Below are positions 1-10,944 of a stretch of DNA of 64,000 bases, one piece after another (positions within the stretch are counted from its first letter, which is position 1; the number at the start of each line of letters is the position of its first letter). The position numbers were made by a program, and so were the translations under genes. The notes under the pieces are model-generated. The model did no database searches, was not told the origin of the DNA, and was given only the letters and a program-made list of their open reading frames with translations. The stretch covers positions 40,164,329-40,228,328 of the forward strand of contig NW_023601212.1 in the NCBI RefSeq assembly GCF_014898055.3, read 5' to 3'. Source of the DNA: Talpa occidentalis. Lineage: Eukaryota > Chordata > Mammalia > Eulipotyphla > Talpidae.

Positions 1-790
1 AGTGCTGCAATGAACACAGGAATACACAGAGCCCTTCAGGTTAATGTTTTAGTATTCTTCAGACACATGCCTAGGAGTGGTACTGCTGGATCATAAGGTG
101 GGTCTATTTTGAATATTTTGAGAAACTTCCATTCCTACTAAGGCATATGATGGTTCCTTTTTCTCCACATCCTCACCAACATTTGTTTCTGGTTTTGTTA
201 TTGTTTTATGTGGGCTATTCTCATAGGCATGAGGTGTTTTCATTTACATTTCCCTGACAAGTGATGATAAGCATTTTTTTCACATGCATGTTGGCCATCA
301 TATGTCTTTTTTGGGAAAGAGTCTATTTAGATCTCCTGCCCGTATTCTGACTGGGTTGTTTTCTTGTTGAGTTGTATCTTGGATATTAGCTCCTTGTCAG
401 ATATATAATATGCAAATATTTTCTCCCACTCAAAAGGGTGCTTTTCATGTTAATCAGAGTTTTTGTTGTGTCAAAGCTTTTTAATGTGATATAATCCCAA
501 AAGGGTTACTTTTGTTTACCTGTTGTTGTAGCCAAGTCATCAAAGACAGCACTGAAGCCAATGGCATAGCACGTTTTGCCTATGTTTTCTTCTATACAGT
601 TTATGGTTTCAAGTCGTACGTCCAGGTTGTTAATTCATGGTGAACTAATTTTGCATATGGTGTAGATAGTGGTCTAGTGTCATTGTTTTGCATGTGGTTG
701 TCCAGTTTTCCCAAAACCATCTGTTGAAGAGAATTTCCTTTCTTCACTGTATTCTATCAGTTCCTTTGTCATAAACTATACATATAAATA
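1..790 (-). mobile_element. Old 5'-truncated L1 LINE fragment
   Basis: Diverged reverse-strand L1 ORF2 3' region. The order of recognisable blocks (text around 'cctaggagtggtactgctggatcata', 'ctccacatcctcaccaacatttg', 'gttttcccaaaaccatctgttgaa') is the same as in the younger minus-strand L1 at 28,350-29,110. It has many substitutions and no usable reading frame. It continues beyond the left edge of the window. Confidence 0.85.
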
Positions 791-885
791 TGAGTTTATA
801 ACTGAATTCTCAATGTATAATGTAAATTTTTTTTCACCTCCTCGCCATATATGTTAGAATCCACTTAAGAAGGGAGGGAAAGCAG

Positions 886-1154
886 GGGCCTCCCTGCTGG
901 CGAAAGGGGCTAAGATGCAACCTATGAAGCTATCCGCAGCCACTGCAGCATGAGTTTGATCCCTGGCCAGGGAGCTACCCACATGGCACAGCAGACTTCT
1001 CCTGACTTGCCTGCTGCTTGCCTCCATAGTATATTTCAGTCAATCTGCCTGTTCTGTTTCCCACTATCTCTGGTGAATCCTCTCACCCCCCACACCGCTG
1101 GCCTATACCCCACTTCTTGTATGCGTAACAAATCTTTTTTAAAAAGAAAAAAAT
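886..1154 (+). mobile_element. tRNA-derived SINE, older subfamily
   Basis: Begins GGGCCTCCCTGCTGGCG, has an A/B-box-like tRNA head and a body with 'ctctcctgac...cagtcaatctgcctgttctg', and ends in an A-rich tail with TCTTTT. It is flanked by a perfect 16-bp target-site duplication, AAGGGAGGGAAAGCAG, at 870-885 and 1,155-1,170. Confidence 0.95.
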
Positions 1155-1170
1155 AAGGGAGGGAAAGCAG

Positions 1171-2954
1171 CTGGCCAGGACATTCTTTTGTCAGTTTGCT
1201 TATTAGCTCTAGCCCTCATCTTGACTCTGAAAATAAAGCTCATTTTCTCCTTAGAGTGGTGATTATTATTTTTAATTTGACCTTACACACTTGACCGGAA
1301 ATAAAACTATAAACTGCTAAGGGAAATTAGAATTACAGGGTCCGGACAGTCAACGCATAAAGGAATCCACAGGAATGAATCAAATCAGCTGGGGCAAGCA
1401 GCCTGCTTCCCGTAGATCAGAGGGAAAAGTCAAATTCTAAAAGTTAAACACATTCCTGAGCTTAAGCTTCAGACTTTCCTAGTTGAGACAGACTACAGTG
1501 GATCAGCCCCGAGTGGCCAGGGCACCTGAGAAGCCTCAGGAAGGAACTCTGGGGACCCCACACCCCCCTCTCCCCAGGGAATAATGAAAATTTTCCCTGA
1601 CCCAGGCTTCCCTTCCCACAAGTAAGGAAACAAACATCTGGATTCTGTTTCAGGTTCTGACTGAAATGAACTCCCAAATCCATAGACACTAATCCAGGAC
1701 ACTGAACTGCTGACTTTCACAGACTTTCAATATGCACAAATACTCTAAGTACACCTACACTGTGCAAGCAAAACTCAAACATATACCTAGCAACAAGCCC
1801 AAGGAAATCACAGTTACAACCTTAGAAAGATCATCACCATCCTGTTGCCCACCCCCACCCCCATTCCCTGCGCTGACTCCCTCTCAGAGAGATTGAAGCA
1901 GGTAGAATATTCGCAAGGGTGAGGAGGGAGGGAGAGGAGGAAGGCGCTCCAGGAAAAACCAATGGACCTTAAATTACTTCCATGTGCAGGTTGGGGGAGG
2001 GTGTGGGGAGTGTGATGTAGCTTGGAAACACTGACCGCAAGCTTCTTTTCCCAATTTGCTGTGCACCACCATTGGTATTTTACAGGTGACAAACCAGTGT
2101 TTGAAGAAACCAGTAAAGTCACTCAAATCCAGTCTTTATGTGCAAAGGAGTTTAGAAAATGAAGATGAAAATGAAGATGTCATTTTCTAGTCCCATGACA
2201 AGAAATTGCTTGGAAAACAATCATATTTGAACATTTCTAAGTGTTACAACTCCAAGCCCTGATATATTTCATTTTAACTCACCCAAAAGAATAGACCTCA
2301 GGATATTACTATATTGGCCCCACTAGAATAAAACAGGGAAACAAGATTTTTTTTTAACAAATGGAATGTAATAATACTAGAATATGTTATTACATTTTTT
2401 CTGAAATTCACTGGCCTCTTTGGAAGTACTTCATACTGTCTTTGACGATCTATTGATTAAAAAAATTATATTTATTGATAAGCAGAGACTGAAATAAGAA
2501 ATCTTTTCAAAGTGGTAAGTCCAGGGAGGGGTAGTGCTGACTGGACAGATCATCCAGGAAAGTTTCAAAAAGGAAACTCCTCCACCCAAAGGAGTTTCCA
2601 TGTATCTATGGGGAATGTCTGTGCCAGGAAAGATCACAAGAGGGAAGGCACAAGGATTTCATACAACAAAAAAAAATAAACTTTTTTAGAAGAGCCACCC
2701 ATGGTTCTGTGGGAAAATGATAATTAAAATATTGGATCTACTTGAAATGAACGAGTAGTTGACTATGTTGTTGTGAACTGGCCTGGGGAAGTTGATCCAG
2801 GGCCCAACTAAACATTTAGGCATTTATTGCCAACCCTAAGAAGAGCTAGCCTGGGGGAATAGGGTCATGGATATGAGATTTTGCTTCCCAAATATCTGTA
2901 AAACTCAGGCGACAGGAAGAAACAGCTGACTGGGAACCCCACGGCTCCTCCCAC
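1171..2954. other. Unassigned stretch, no gene seen
   Basis: No coding pattern, RNA gene or young repeat is recognisable. If the minus-strand exon 1 ending at 3,273 is real, this stretch lies in its first intron. No KRAB-A-box coding exon was found here on the minus strand. Confidence 0.5.
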
Positions 2955-3650
2955 TCACGAACCCGAGGGACCTAACCAGGACTTTCCCTTAATGAATCTC
3001 CCCATAGTCACAGCACAATCTGGGGAGATGTGGAGCGAAAAGCTGCCCAGAGAGGCACCGCGGCCGAAGCCTCTGCGCGCAACGACACGGCGCCCGGGTT
3101 CCGCCGCCGCCCGGCCCCTGCGCTGCGTGCGGGAGGGACTAAGGTCCGAGCGGCGCCACTGGCCGACCCGGGTCCGCAGACGCCGGGGCTGACCGCGGGG
3201 AGGCCCGGACCCCGCCAGGCCAGCTCCGAGCAGTCTCCTCCCAGTTTGGGGACCCCGGCCCCGCACACTCACCATTTCCCTGCTTCTCCGGTACCCCGAC
3301 GTCGGCCCTACGACTCCCGGGGCCGGCGCTGCGCTCAGCTTCAGACCGTCCCCGAAGGGCCACGCGTGACCGCTCGTCGAACTGAGCGCCCGCTCGCGGC
3401 TGGGCCAGGCGGAGACGCCACGTCCACGTCACTTGCAGAGCGTCGCCCCGCGCACCTTCCCCTGCCGCGCCCCTGATTGGACATTCCCCAGGCCCCGCCC
3501 CTGGAGCGGAGTAGTCGTTGGTAAATGTTTACCCGCGGAGCAGAACCTGCTTCCACTGGTGCGCGGGGGCTTCACCGTAGGAGGGTTTGTATTTGCCTTT
3601 AACCTGATCTTGTTCCTGACCTGAGTAGGACCGCAGGTGCGGGCGGGGAA
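2955..3650 (-). promoter_or_regulatory. CpG island promoter of a KRAB-ZNF-like gene
   Basis: A sharply CpG-rich block (about 3,030-3,560) in otherwise AT-rich DNA. Read on the minus strand there is a GC box (ccccgcccc on plus, about 3,494-3,502), a CCAAT box (attgg on plus, about 3,476) and a CRE-like TGACGT (about 3,425-3,430), all upstream of the exon 1 boundary at 3,273. The intron side (3,272 to about 3,000) aligns by eye with the island at 53,064-53,340: both have GTGAGTGTGCGG, then TAGTCCCTCCCGCACGCA-like and CCCAGATTGTG-like blocks. Paralogous promoters are the likeliest reading. Confidence 0.65.
3273..3460 (-). other. Putative first exon of a KRAB zinc-finger gene (5'UTR plus ATG)
   Basis: On the minus strand the exon ends ...GCAGGGAAATG at 3,273, followed at once by a consensus donor GTGAGTGTGCGG. 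A first exon that is mostly 5'UTR and ends at or near an ATG followed by GTGAGTGTGCGG is characteristic of mammalian KRAB-ZNF genes. The transcription start is not defined; 3,460 is a guess from the CCAAT/GC boxes. KRAB and zinc-finger exons are not in view and would lie left of this window. The frame that reads on into the intron is not a protein. Confidence 0.5.
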
Positions 3651-3910
3651 GTGAAGGCTCCTTCTAGATGGAGCGTCCCCTTGGGGAGCAAGTCGGAGCA
3701 AGAACGTTGCCTCGGCCAGGCCAGGTGTGTCTGTAGTCTTGGGGTGGGGGTGGAGGGTTAAGGGATTGACATAGGCTGCCCTCGAGGCCACGCGTAGTAC
3801 CTCTAAAAGTCACCTCAGCATGTTAAAGAGTATGTCTCCTTTTTGATCTTTGACCATTGACTTTAACCCATCTATTCCCATCCCCCTCCCCCCCTCATAG
3901 TGGTATTATA
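3651..3910. other. Unassigned flank of the CpG island
   Basis: GC content falls off here. No gene or repeat recognised. Confidence 0.4.
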
Positions 3911-3917
3911 AAGAATC

Positions 3918-4179
3918 TGGCCTCCCTGGGGGCGTAGTGCTTAAGCTATCAAGCTAGGCAACCACTGCAGCACCAGTTCCATCCCCTGCCAGGGAGCTGA
4001 CCCACATGGCGCAGCAGACCTCTCCTGACTCGCCTGCTGCTCCCCTCAGCAGTGTGTTTCAGTAGATCCTCCTGTTCTGCTTCCTACTCTGTCTCTGAGT
4101 CCTCTCATCACCACCATCACCTCACCCCCCACCTCTGGTCTCGACCTGCATAAATAAATAAATCTTTTTAAAAAGAAGA
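3918..4179 (+). mobile_element. tRNA-derived SINE
   Basis: Same family as 886-1,154: GGCCTCCCTGGGGGCG head, 'cacatggcgcagcagacctctcctgac' body, (AATA)n tail with TCTTTTTAAAAA. A short direct repeat AAGAATC flanks it (3,911-3,917 and about 4,180-4,186). Confidence 0.9.
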
Positions 4180-4186
4180 AGAATCC

Positions 4187-4477
4187 CATAAATCCCATGG
4201 CCTCCACAGCACTGGCTCTGCATTCCCAACTTGAGCTCAGGGATTTTTCTCAGACCAAACACAAACACTAACCATTGAATTCTCAGGTGTATCTTTTTAC
4301 ACAGGAAGGAAATTTAGAACAGTTTTTGAGTGTCTCCCCAAGAGAACTTTGAAATGTGAAATGCTGTAATATCCTTAAGACAATTGACTATTTTCACTGA
4401 TATAAGAAAAACAATAAAAAAGTAAATGTGGAAAATGCTTGGAAAGTATTAACATATTTAAGAGACAGGATTGCAAA
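4187..4477. other. Unassigned spacer
   Basis: No gene, RNA or young repeat recognised between the two SINEs. Confidence 0.4.
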
Positions 4478-4491
4478 ATTCTTAATACGTT

Positions 4492-4765
4492 TTTTGAAGA
4501 TTTATTTTTATTTATTTGTGCATACAAGAACTGGAGTGCAGGCCAGAGGTGGGGGGGGGGCGTACAGGGAGGGTGAGAGGATTCACCAGACACAGAGTGG
4601 GAAACAGAACAGGCAGACTGAAATACACTGCTGAGGGGAGCAGCATGTGAGACAGGAGAGGTCTGCTGCACCATATGGGTTAGCTCGCTAGTGGAGGATC
4701 CAACTCATGCCACAGTGGCTGGCAATAGCTTGATAGCTCTGAGATTTTAACCCCTGTGCCACCAA
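4492..4765 (-). mobile_element. tRNA-derived SINE, reverse strand
   Basis: Reverse complement of the same SINE: poly-T/TTTATTTATTTG tail at left, tRNA head (reverse 'ctgtgccacca') at right. Flanking imperfect duplication TTCTTAATACGTTT / TTCTTAATGCATTT. It contains an 8-10 nt G run at about 4,551-4,560. Confidence 0.9.
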
Positions 4766-4869
4766 TTCTTAATGCATTTATCCATTTATTTGAATAGCTT
4801 TCTTGATCTGTAACACCTAATGAAGCAAAAATATATTATTGAGCAAATGAATATAATAAAGATTCCAGC

Positions 4870-5298
4870 AGAACTTCCAGCCTGGATTAAATGAACACTC
4901 CAATGCAGGCATAATCAACAAGTTTGCTTACTTTCAGCTCCTTCCCTTTCAAGATTCATGGCCAGGGCCACAGCATGCTTATCTACAAGGTCCATCAGCC
5001 GGCCAAGCTAGTCTCTCTCTCCAAGGTCATCCTGAATGCCTGGATCTTTCCCCCCTTGCCTTGCCCTTCTTGTTGGGGACTTTGCTGCAAATGGTTGTGC
5101 CTGCTGAAAAATGATGATATCAATGTAACAGATATGGAGACAGTTGTGTATAAAAGGAACCCTTGGTCTTTAAACAAGTGCTCAGATCTTATGGGGGCTA
5201 CCCAGGTCTGGGACCTCATGTATGAGTAATAAAGCGTCTCCTGACCTCGCCATTCTTCCTCTACCTGGCTAAAAGGCTAGAATTCATTTCTACAACAC
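4870..5298 (+). mobile_element. Possible solo LTR (ERV)
   Basis: Has promoter-like architecture: TATAAAAGGAACC at about 5,148-5,160, AATAAAGCGTCTCC at about 5,228-5,241, and a terminal CTACAACA. The left boundary and a target duplication were not found, so the limits are guesses. It could equally be unique DNA. Confidence 0.3.
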
Positions 5299-5937
5299 TG
5301 ACATATATGAAGAACCCATTTAAAGTGTGCAGTGCTATGGTTTTCATTATATTCACAGATGTCTGTAATCATGACCACAGTCAATTTTAGAACACTTGTG
5401 TCACCTCAAAAAGAAAAATTCCTTTTTTTTTTTTTACACTGATATCTTATTTGGTTCCCCTATAATCCTGCTATAAGTGAAACCATCCGATATTTTTCTT
5501 TTTCCTTCTGGCTTATTTCACTGAGCATAATTCCTTCTAGCTCCATCCACGTTGCTGCGAATGGCATGAGTTTATCTTTTTTGATTGCTGAATAATATTC
5601 CATTGTGTATATATACCACATCTTCTTGATCCAGTCATCTATTTTTAGGCATTTGGGTTGTTTCCAGGTTTTACCTATTGTAAATAGTGCTGCAATAAAC
5701 ATAGGGGTACAGGTGTTCTTTTGAATCAATGTTTTTATGTCTTTTGGGTAACAATACAAAACACAACAAAGCAAAAGCAGACAATTATAAATCAGAAACA
5801 TACTGCAGGGGAGGAGGAGGGAGAGGGATCAGAGGGAGGGAGGGAGGAGCACAGGGAACTGTGGTGATGGTGCATGGGTGCGTTGGGGAAGGAAATTGTA
5901 TGGGGACTCAACCTGAGGGGGTGGGGGAAAGCAAAAT

Positions 5938-6049
5938 TTTTTTTTTTTGTGGGACCCTCACCAGCGGCCGGGGAACGAACTGGCGCTGCAGAGGCTGCAG
6001 GCAGCCTCACAGCCCAGTGCTCAACCGCTGCACCACCAGGGGAGGCCTG
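5938..6049 (-). mobile_element. Head-only SINE, reverse strand
   Basis: Only the tRNA-derived head is present (reverse of GGCCTCCCCTGGTGGTGCAG...), followed by a T10 run that would be its A tail. The SINE body is missing. It lies in the 3'UTR part of the L1 at 5,424-6,397. Confidence 0.8.
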
Positions 6050-6118
6050 GAAAGCAAATATTTTTTAAAAATGATTAATGATGTAAAAATAAAATAGCAT
6101 TAAAAATATATTTTAAAA

Positions 6119-6385
6119 GGGCCTCCCCTGGTGGCGCAGATGGTGGAGCTCAGCGCTGTAAAGCTGTCCGCAGCCTCTGCAGCACCAGTTCGATCCTGGC
6201 CAGCTGGCGAGGATCCCACATGGCGCGGCAGACCTCTCCTGTCTTGCTCACTGCTCCCCTCCTCAGTGTATTTCGTCAGTCTGCCTGTTCTGTTCCCATT
6301 CTGTCTCTGGTAAATCCTCTCACTCTCCCATGCATCTGGCCTGTACCCCAGTTCTTGTATAAATAAATAATCTTTTAAAAAATAA
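6119..6385 (+). mobile_element. tRNA-derived SINE
   Basis: GGGCCTCCCCTGGTGGCGCAG head, full body, AATAAATAATCTTTTAAAAAA tail. Inserted in the A-rich 3' end of the inverted L1. Confidence 0.9.
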
Positions 6386-6565
6386 AATATAAATTGAAAA
6401 AAGAAAAATTCCTGTACTCTTTAGCTATTAGTATCTTATTAGTATCTTCCTGTAGCTAAACCCCCTTCATTTTATAGCTTAAATCTCTCAGAATAGAAAA
6501 ATAGTTAAACTAAGTAGAATTAAATACTAAACACTCTTTGTTCCCTCTTCTCCCTCACTTCCCCT

Positions 6566-7010
6566 TCATAGGATAAATGGAAGTTATCAGATTTTTCTGC
6601 CCTCCCACCATTAGCATCTATTGGCAATACCTGTGGTCTTACACGCCAGCACCTGGGGCATGGTGTGGGCGTGTATGAGTGGGAACCTGAGCACATAGAG
6701 AAACTAGGCATATAAGGGTGGCAGTAGAGAACAGAGGGTGGCAGCAGAAGACTGTGCAGCAGAGAGCAGTAGAGACCAGTGGAGAAACCAGGAGAGAACA
6801 TCAGGGAGCCCAAAAAGAGTAAAGATTCACAGGGGACTAGGAGGTCTCCCTGCCTGCCCTGCAAATGGTTGCCTCACTACAAATGATGTAGAAAGATCAT
6901 TAAAAGCCTGAAAAAGCCACTGAGGGCTCCAGGACTCCTCCTTTTCCCATCTGCTTGGATTTAAAAAACCTGCTCTGTGCCTTCCTGGTCCTGCACCCTT
7001 CCACTCCCAA
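6566..7010 (+). mobile_element. Diverged solo LTR of the class III ERV family
   Basis: Aligns with the LTRs at 7,934 and 10,500: 'cagatttttctgccctcccaccatt', 'cacctggggcatggtgtgggcgtgtatg', 'gccactgagggctccaggactcctcc', 'aacctgctctgtgcc'. Both ends are decayed and boundaries are approximate. It is the oldest-looking copy of the cluster. Confidence 0.6.
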
Positions 7011-7062
7011 CTCCTTGTGTTTTACTCCCTAGTTGCATTCCCTGGGAAACTTGATTAATTGT

Positions 7063-7488
7063 TGTAAGGGCAGGAATGGACACAGTGCAGGTTTTCTATG
7101 ATCCAGCAGACCGGGTAAAGGAAGAGTCAGAGTCCTTAGTGGCTTTTTTGCAGGTCTTTTTATTTAGATTACCAGGTACAAGGGAGGCAGGGGCGCTGGG
7201 GGGCTGGGAGGCTTCTCAGCCCCCAGCAAGTCTTCACTCTGGGCTCTCCAGCCTTCTCTCAGCTTCTGCTTCTCTTGCTTCTCTCTCGGCTTCTCTCTTG
7301 GCTTCTACTGGCGTCCCCATGACGCCACCCTTAAAAAGCACAGTCTTAGCCCAGGTGAATCCCCTCTACCTATGCCCACACCCTATTCCAGGTGCCCGCC
7401 ATCAGGCATGCATTCAGGACTGCAAGGCTCCATCATCTATCCTGATGGCGGGAGGGCAGAAAAGCCTGACATTTTTCCCTACCCTACA
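7063..7488 (-). mobile_element. Solo LTR, class III ERV family, reverse strand
   Basis: On the minus strand it starts TGTAGGGTAGGG and ends CTGCCCTTACA. Flanked by a perfect 5-bp target duplication ATTGT (7,058-7,062 and 7,489-7,493). No internal region remains, so it is a solo LTR left by LTR-LTR recombination. Confidence 0.9.
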
Positions 7489-7933
7489 ATTGTGTTACTT
7501 CTCTGATAGAATTTTCATGCCCCTTCAAAAACACTGTAGCTTCTTCCAATCACTATAGAGAGCTGTGTGGAGATTTCTGGACCTACTAAAGATAGAGCTG
7601 CCATATGATCCAGCAATTCCACTCCTAGGTATTTACCCAAAGGACACAGAAACATCAATTCCAAAGAGCACCTGCACCCCTATGTTTATAGCAGCACTAT
7701 TTACAATAGCTAAGCTATGGAAACAGCCCAAATGCCCAAAATAGATGACTGGATCAAGAAGATGTGGTACATATACACCATGGAATATTACTCAGCAATC
7801 AAAAAAGATAAACACATGCAGTTTGCAGTGACATGGATGGAGCTAGAAGGGATCATGCTCAGCAAAATAAGTCAGAAAGAAAAAGAAAAATACCGGATGG
7901 TCTCACTCATAGCAGGAATTTAGAAAACCTAAA

Positions 7934-8361
7934 TGTAGGGTAAAGAAAATGTCAGGCCTTTCTGCCCTCCCGCCATCAGGATAGATGATGGATCCTTGTC
8001 CTGAATGCGTGCCTGATAGCGGGCACCTGAAATAGGGTGTGGGCATAGGTAGATGAGATTCAGCTGAGCTAAGACTGTGCTTTTTAAGCGTGGCGTCATG
8101 GGGACGCCAGCAGCAGCAGGAGCCGAAAGAGAAGCCAAGAAGCAGCAGAACGAACACCAGAGAGCCCAGATAGAGTGAAGACTTGCTGGGGGCTGGGAGG
8201 CCTGCCAGCCTCCCAGCCCCCCAGCCAGCACCCCTGCCTTCCATATGCCTGGTGAACCCCAATAAAAGACCTGCAAAAAACCACTGAGGACTCTGACTCC
8301 TCCTTTACCCGGTCTGCATGGGATCAGAAAACCTGCCCCGTGTCCATTCCTGACCTTTACA
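7934..8361 (+). repeat. 5' LTR of the non-autonomous ERV
   Basis: 428 bp, TGTAGGGTAAAG...CTTTACA. Has an AATAAA at about 8,261-8,266. The first about 165 bp (U3) is shared with the autonomous LTR at 16,673-16,965; the R/U5 part is different. Confidence 0.88.
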
Positions 8362-9021
8362 ATTGGCGTAGTTGGCAGGGTGATCCATGCAGACGGGTAT
8401 GGAGCCCTCCGAAGACCTGGAGGGACTAAGGAGTAAAAGACTGCCTGTGACGATGCCGGAGGCATCATGGCGACCCAGGAGATGGACAATGTCCAGGATC
8501 TACGGGATAAGACCTCGCCCAGAGGAGAAGGAGACGCCAAGAGAACCAGACAATGACACCTGAAAGGACCAGCCAATGACCCCTGAGGCAGCAGAATCAT
8601 TGGCGAAAAGTAGACCACGATTCAGAGCTCGCCAGTGCTGATGCAGGGAGAGGCCAACGGACTTCAACTGCTGGACATGGACTGATGAACTTGGACTGAC
8701 AATCCCGCCAGAAGGTGGAGGACCTTGCAGGTTGATATGTTTTGGGACCCTGGGGGTGGATCAGTTTTGTTTGTAAACCCCAGGAGATGGGAATCTGGGG
8801 GTGGCCAGTGGGCCTTGATGGCCAAAAGCAGCCTGTGCATACCCAGCAGCCAGGTGGATGAGAAAAGCCAACTGAGAAGGCAAAAGCTTGTACTGATGCT
8901 AAGTTGAGAAGCCCTGAGCGGCTGTTAAGCAGCCTGAGTATGCTGAAGACCTGTGAGTCTCGTAAAATCACCTGTGGGTGATGCCCTGTTCATTCTTGAG
9001 TGAGGGTGAGGAGCTGAGGAA

Positions 9022-9040
9022 CCCGTCCTTGGGGGACGGG
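9022..9040 (+). other. Conserved 7-bp hairpin, copy in the non-autonomous ERV
   Basis: CCCGTCC (9,022-9,028), loop TTGGG, GGACGGG (9,034-9,040). The stem is identical to that at 15,002-15,020 of the autonomous provirus while the loop differs. The same stem and loop occur on the minus strand at about 19,096-19,114. Confidence 0.7.
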
Positions 9041-9584
9041 TGCGGAACGTGGCTTGGGTTGGAGCCCAAACCAAATGTAGAGTTTGGATCCCCGACCCAT
9101 GTGCTTGTGCAGTGGGTTGGCCTGAATGCAGGGTCTGCGAGTCGCATGGGTGGCTATGAAGGCCGAGAGTTGGAGCAACCTCAGACAGAAACCCTGAGGG
9201 TTGGCGATTACCCCCAACAGAATGGAATCGCCAATCCCAGAGCTAGTGCATCCTGGGGGTGGATGCTGTGTGTGGCTTGCAGCTGAGACTACAGCCAGAG
9301 AAGGCCAGGAAGCCTGACGGCTCCTGGTTATAGTAGATGCTGTGAGTGATTCCCCTCCCTCGTATGAGCAGTGCCTTCGGCAGCAGATTTGGTGGCTCAT
9401 CTGCTGGTACCAATAATTGTCTTTTGCACTAGGTTGGGACCCTGCCTGGACTTATTTGTGTTCTGTTGTATTTTGTTGTTATTGTGATGTATTTGCTTTT
9501 ATGGGCCATGGCTGCATTGTTTGTTTGATAAGAAAATTGTATATATATATAGACTGTATGGCAGAAAACCCTGAGGGGGTGGAC

Positions 9585-10004
9585 TGTAGGGTAAAGAAAA
9601 TGTCAGGCTTTTCTGCCCTCCCGCCATCAGGATAAATGATGGATCCTTGTCCTGAATGCATGCCTGATGGCGGGCACCTGAAATAGGGTGTAGGCATAGG
9701 TAGATGGGATTCAGCTGAGCTAAGACTGTGCTTTTAAGGGTGGCGTCACAGAGACACCAGCAGCAGAAGCTGAAAGAGAAGCTGAGAAGCAGCAGAACAA
9801 CGCCAGAGAGCCCAGATAGAGTGAAGACTTGCCAGGGGCTGGGAGGCCTGCCAGCCTCCCAGCCCCCCAGCCAGCACCCCTGCCTGCCATATGCCTGGTG
9901 ATCCCCAATAAAAGACCTGCAAAAAACCACTGAGGACTCTGACTCCTTTACCTGGTCTGCATGGGATCAGAAAACCTGCCCCGTGTCCATTCCTGACCTT
10001 TACA
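9585..10004 (+). repeat. 3' LTR of the non-autonomous ERV
   Basis: 420 bp, preceded by the polypurine-type tract CCCTGAGGGGGTGGAC. Close to, but not identical with, the 5' LTR (several indels and substitutions visible), so this insertion is older than the provirus at 11,239-16,965. Confidence 0.88.
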
Positions 10005-10275
10005 CTAAATAAGGGACCAGGAAAAAGACTAATTAATACAAAGTAAAAATCAAAATCAACAAGCAACTGTAAACCAGAGACAAACTGCAAGGGTGGGGGG
10101 TTGCGGGAAGAGGAAGGATTAGGGTCAAAATAAGGGGGGTGCAATTGTATGGGGAATATAACCAAAATGAAAATGCATACATTGTGCAAAAATGAAAAAT
10201 GATGTAAGAATTATATAAAAGAAAATAATAAAAAAAAGAAGAAAAAAAAAAAAAAAAAAACAACACTGTAGCTTC

Positions 10276-10494
10276 AGCAAGCCTCTGTTGGCCATTACCA
10301 GCTTTTATCCCTGGAGGGAAACTGTTAGAGAAGATAAACACCAAAACTCCAGCTGCTCAGGGCCTCCTCAGACCTGGGAATACAAAGCCCTTCACTCTCC
10401 TTTCCACTCTGCAGCTTCTCACATTCCTTCCCTCCAGTTGGGAAGCCAGCTTGTTTTGGGGTACTAACTTGAAGGCCAGCCCCTTGGTAGCTAC
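10276..10494. other. Unassigned spacer
   Basis: No gene or repeat recognised between the L1 target duplication and the next solo LTR. Confidence 0.4.
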
Positions 10495-10499
10495 CTCAT

Positions 10500-10939
10500 T
10501 GTAGGGTAAGGAAAAATGTCAGGCTTTTCTGCCCTCCCGCTATCAGGATAGATGATGGATCCTTGCAGTCCTGAATGCATGTGTGATGGCGGGCACCTGG
10601 AATAGGGTGTGGGCATAGGTAGATGGGATTCACCTGGGCTGAGACTGGGCTTCTAAGGGAGGCGTCACGGGGACGCCAGCAGAAGCCGAAAGAGAAGCCA
10701 AGAACAAGCAGAAGCCGAAAGAAGAAGAGAAGCAGAGAGAACTCCAGAGAGCCCAGAGAGAGTGAAGACTTGCTGGGGGCTGGGAGGCCTGCCAGCCTCC
10801 CGTACCCCTAGCACCCCTGCCTGCTGTGTACCGGGTAAATCCCAATAAAAACCTGCAAAAAACCACTGAGGACCCTGACTCCTCCTTCACCCGGTCTGCT
10901 GGATCAGAAAACCTGCACTGTGGTCTTCCTGCCCTTACA
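10500..10939 (+). mobile_element. Solo LTR, class III ERV family
   Basis: TGTAGGGTAAGG...CCCTTACA, 440 bp, with the perfect 5-bp target duplication CTCAT (10,495-10,499 and 10,940-10,944). Contains CCCAATAAAAACC at about 10,840. Confidence 0.92.
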
Positions 10940-10944
10940 CTCAT

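Larger units (their letters stand above)
5424..6397. mobile_element. L1 insertion with 5' inversion (twin-priming pattern)
   Basis: The left part (5,424-5,748) is L1 ORF2 3'-end sequence in reverse orientation. The right part (5,749-6,118) is L1 3'UTR in forward orientation, with GA-rich 'ggaggaggagggagaggg' and 'gaaattgtatgggg'. The whole block, including two SINEs, is bounded by the duplication AAAAAGAAAAATTCCT (5,408-5,423 and 6,398-6,413). One insertion with an inverted 5' segment explains this best. Confidence 0.75.
7934..10004 (+). mobile_element. Non-autonomous class III ERV, two LTRs and a 1.2-kb internal region
   Basis: Complete short LTR element: 5' LTR 7,934-8,361, internal 8,362-9,584, 3' LTR 9,585-10,004. 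The perfect 5-bp target duplication CTAAA (7,929-7,933 and 10,005-10,009) interrupts the L1 above. The primer-site region TGGCGTAGTTGGCAGGGT (8,364-8,381) matches the expected tRNA-Ser complement at 16 of 18 positions by eye. The internal region has no long frame, but parts align to the autonomous provirus at 11,239-16,965: the gag/pol stop and hairpin (about 9,000-9,045), protease region (about 9,150-9,290), early RT (about 9,320-9,400) and the last about 150 bp before the 3' LTR. It is therefore a deletion derivative that probably needed Gag-Pol in trans. Confidence 0.88.
7544..10261 (+). mobile_element. 5'-truncated L1 3' end, split by a non-autonomous ERV
   Basis: L1 ORF2 C-terminal and 3'UTR sequence at 7,544-7,933 continues at 10,005-10,261 and ends in a long A tail. 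Target duplication AACACTGTAGCTTC (7,530-7,543 and 10,262-10,275). The LTR element at 7,934-10,004 was inserted later. No intact frame. Confidence 0.9.

Noticed and set aside
3030..3476. A 148-codon open frame through the CpG island (plus strand) and several overlapping ones on minus
   Set aside because: GC-rich islands give long chance frames. Composition is Arg/Pro/Ala-rich without domains, and the splice-donor context argues for a ZNF-type exon 1 on the minus strand.
7076..7558. Frames of 100-230 codons within the class III LTRs (also near 7,929-8,618, 9,499-10,189, 18,018-18,575)
   Set aside because: The same text recurs in every LTR copy with shifting frames. This is LTR sequence, not coding.
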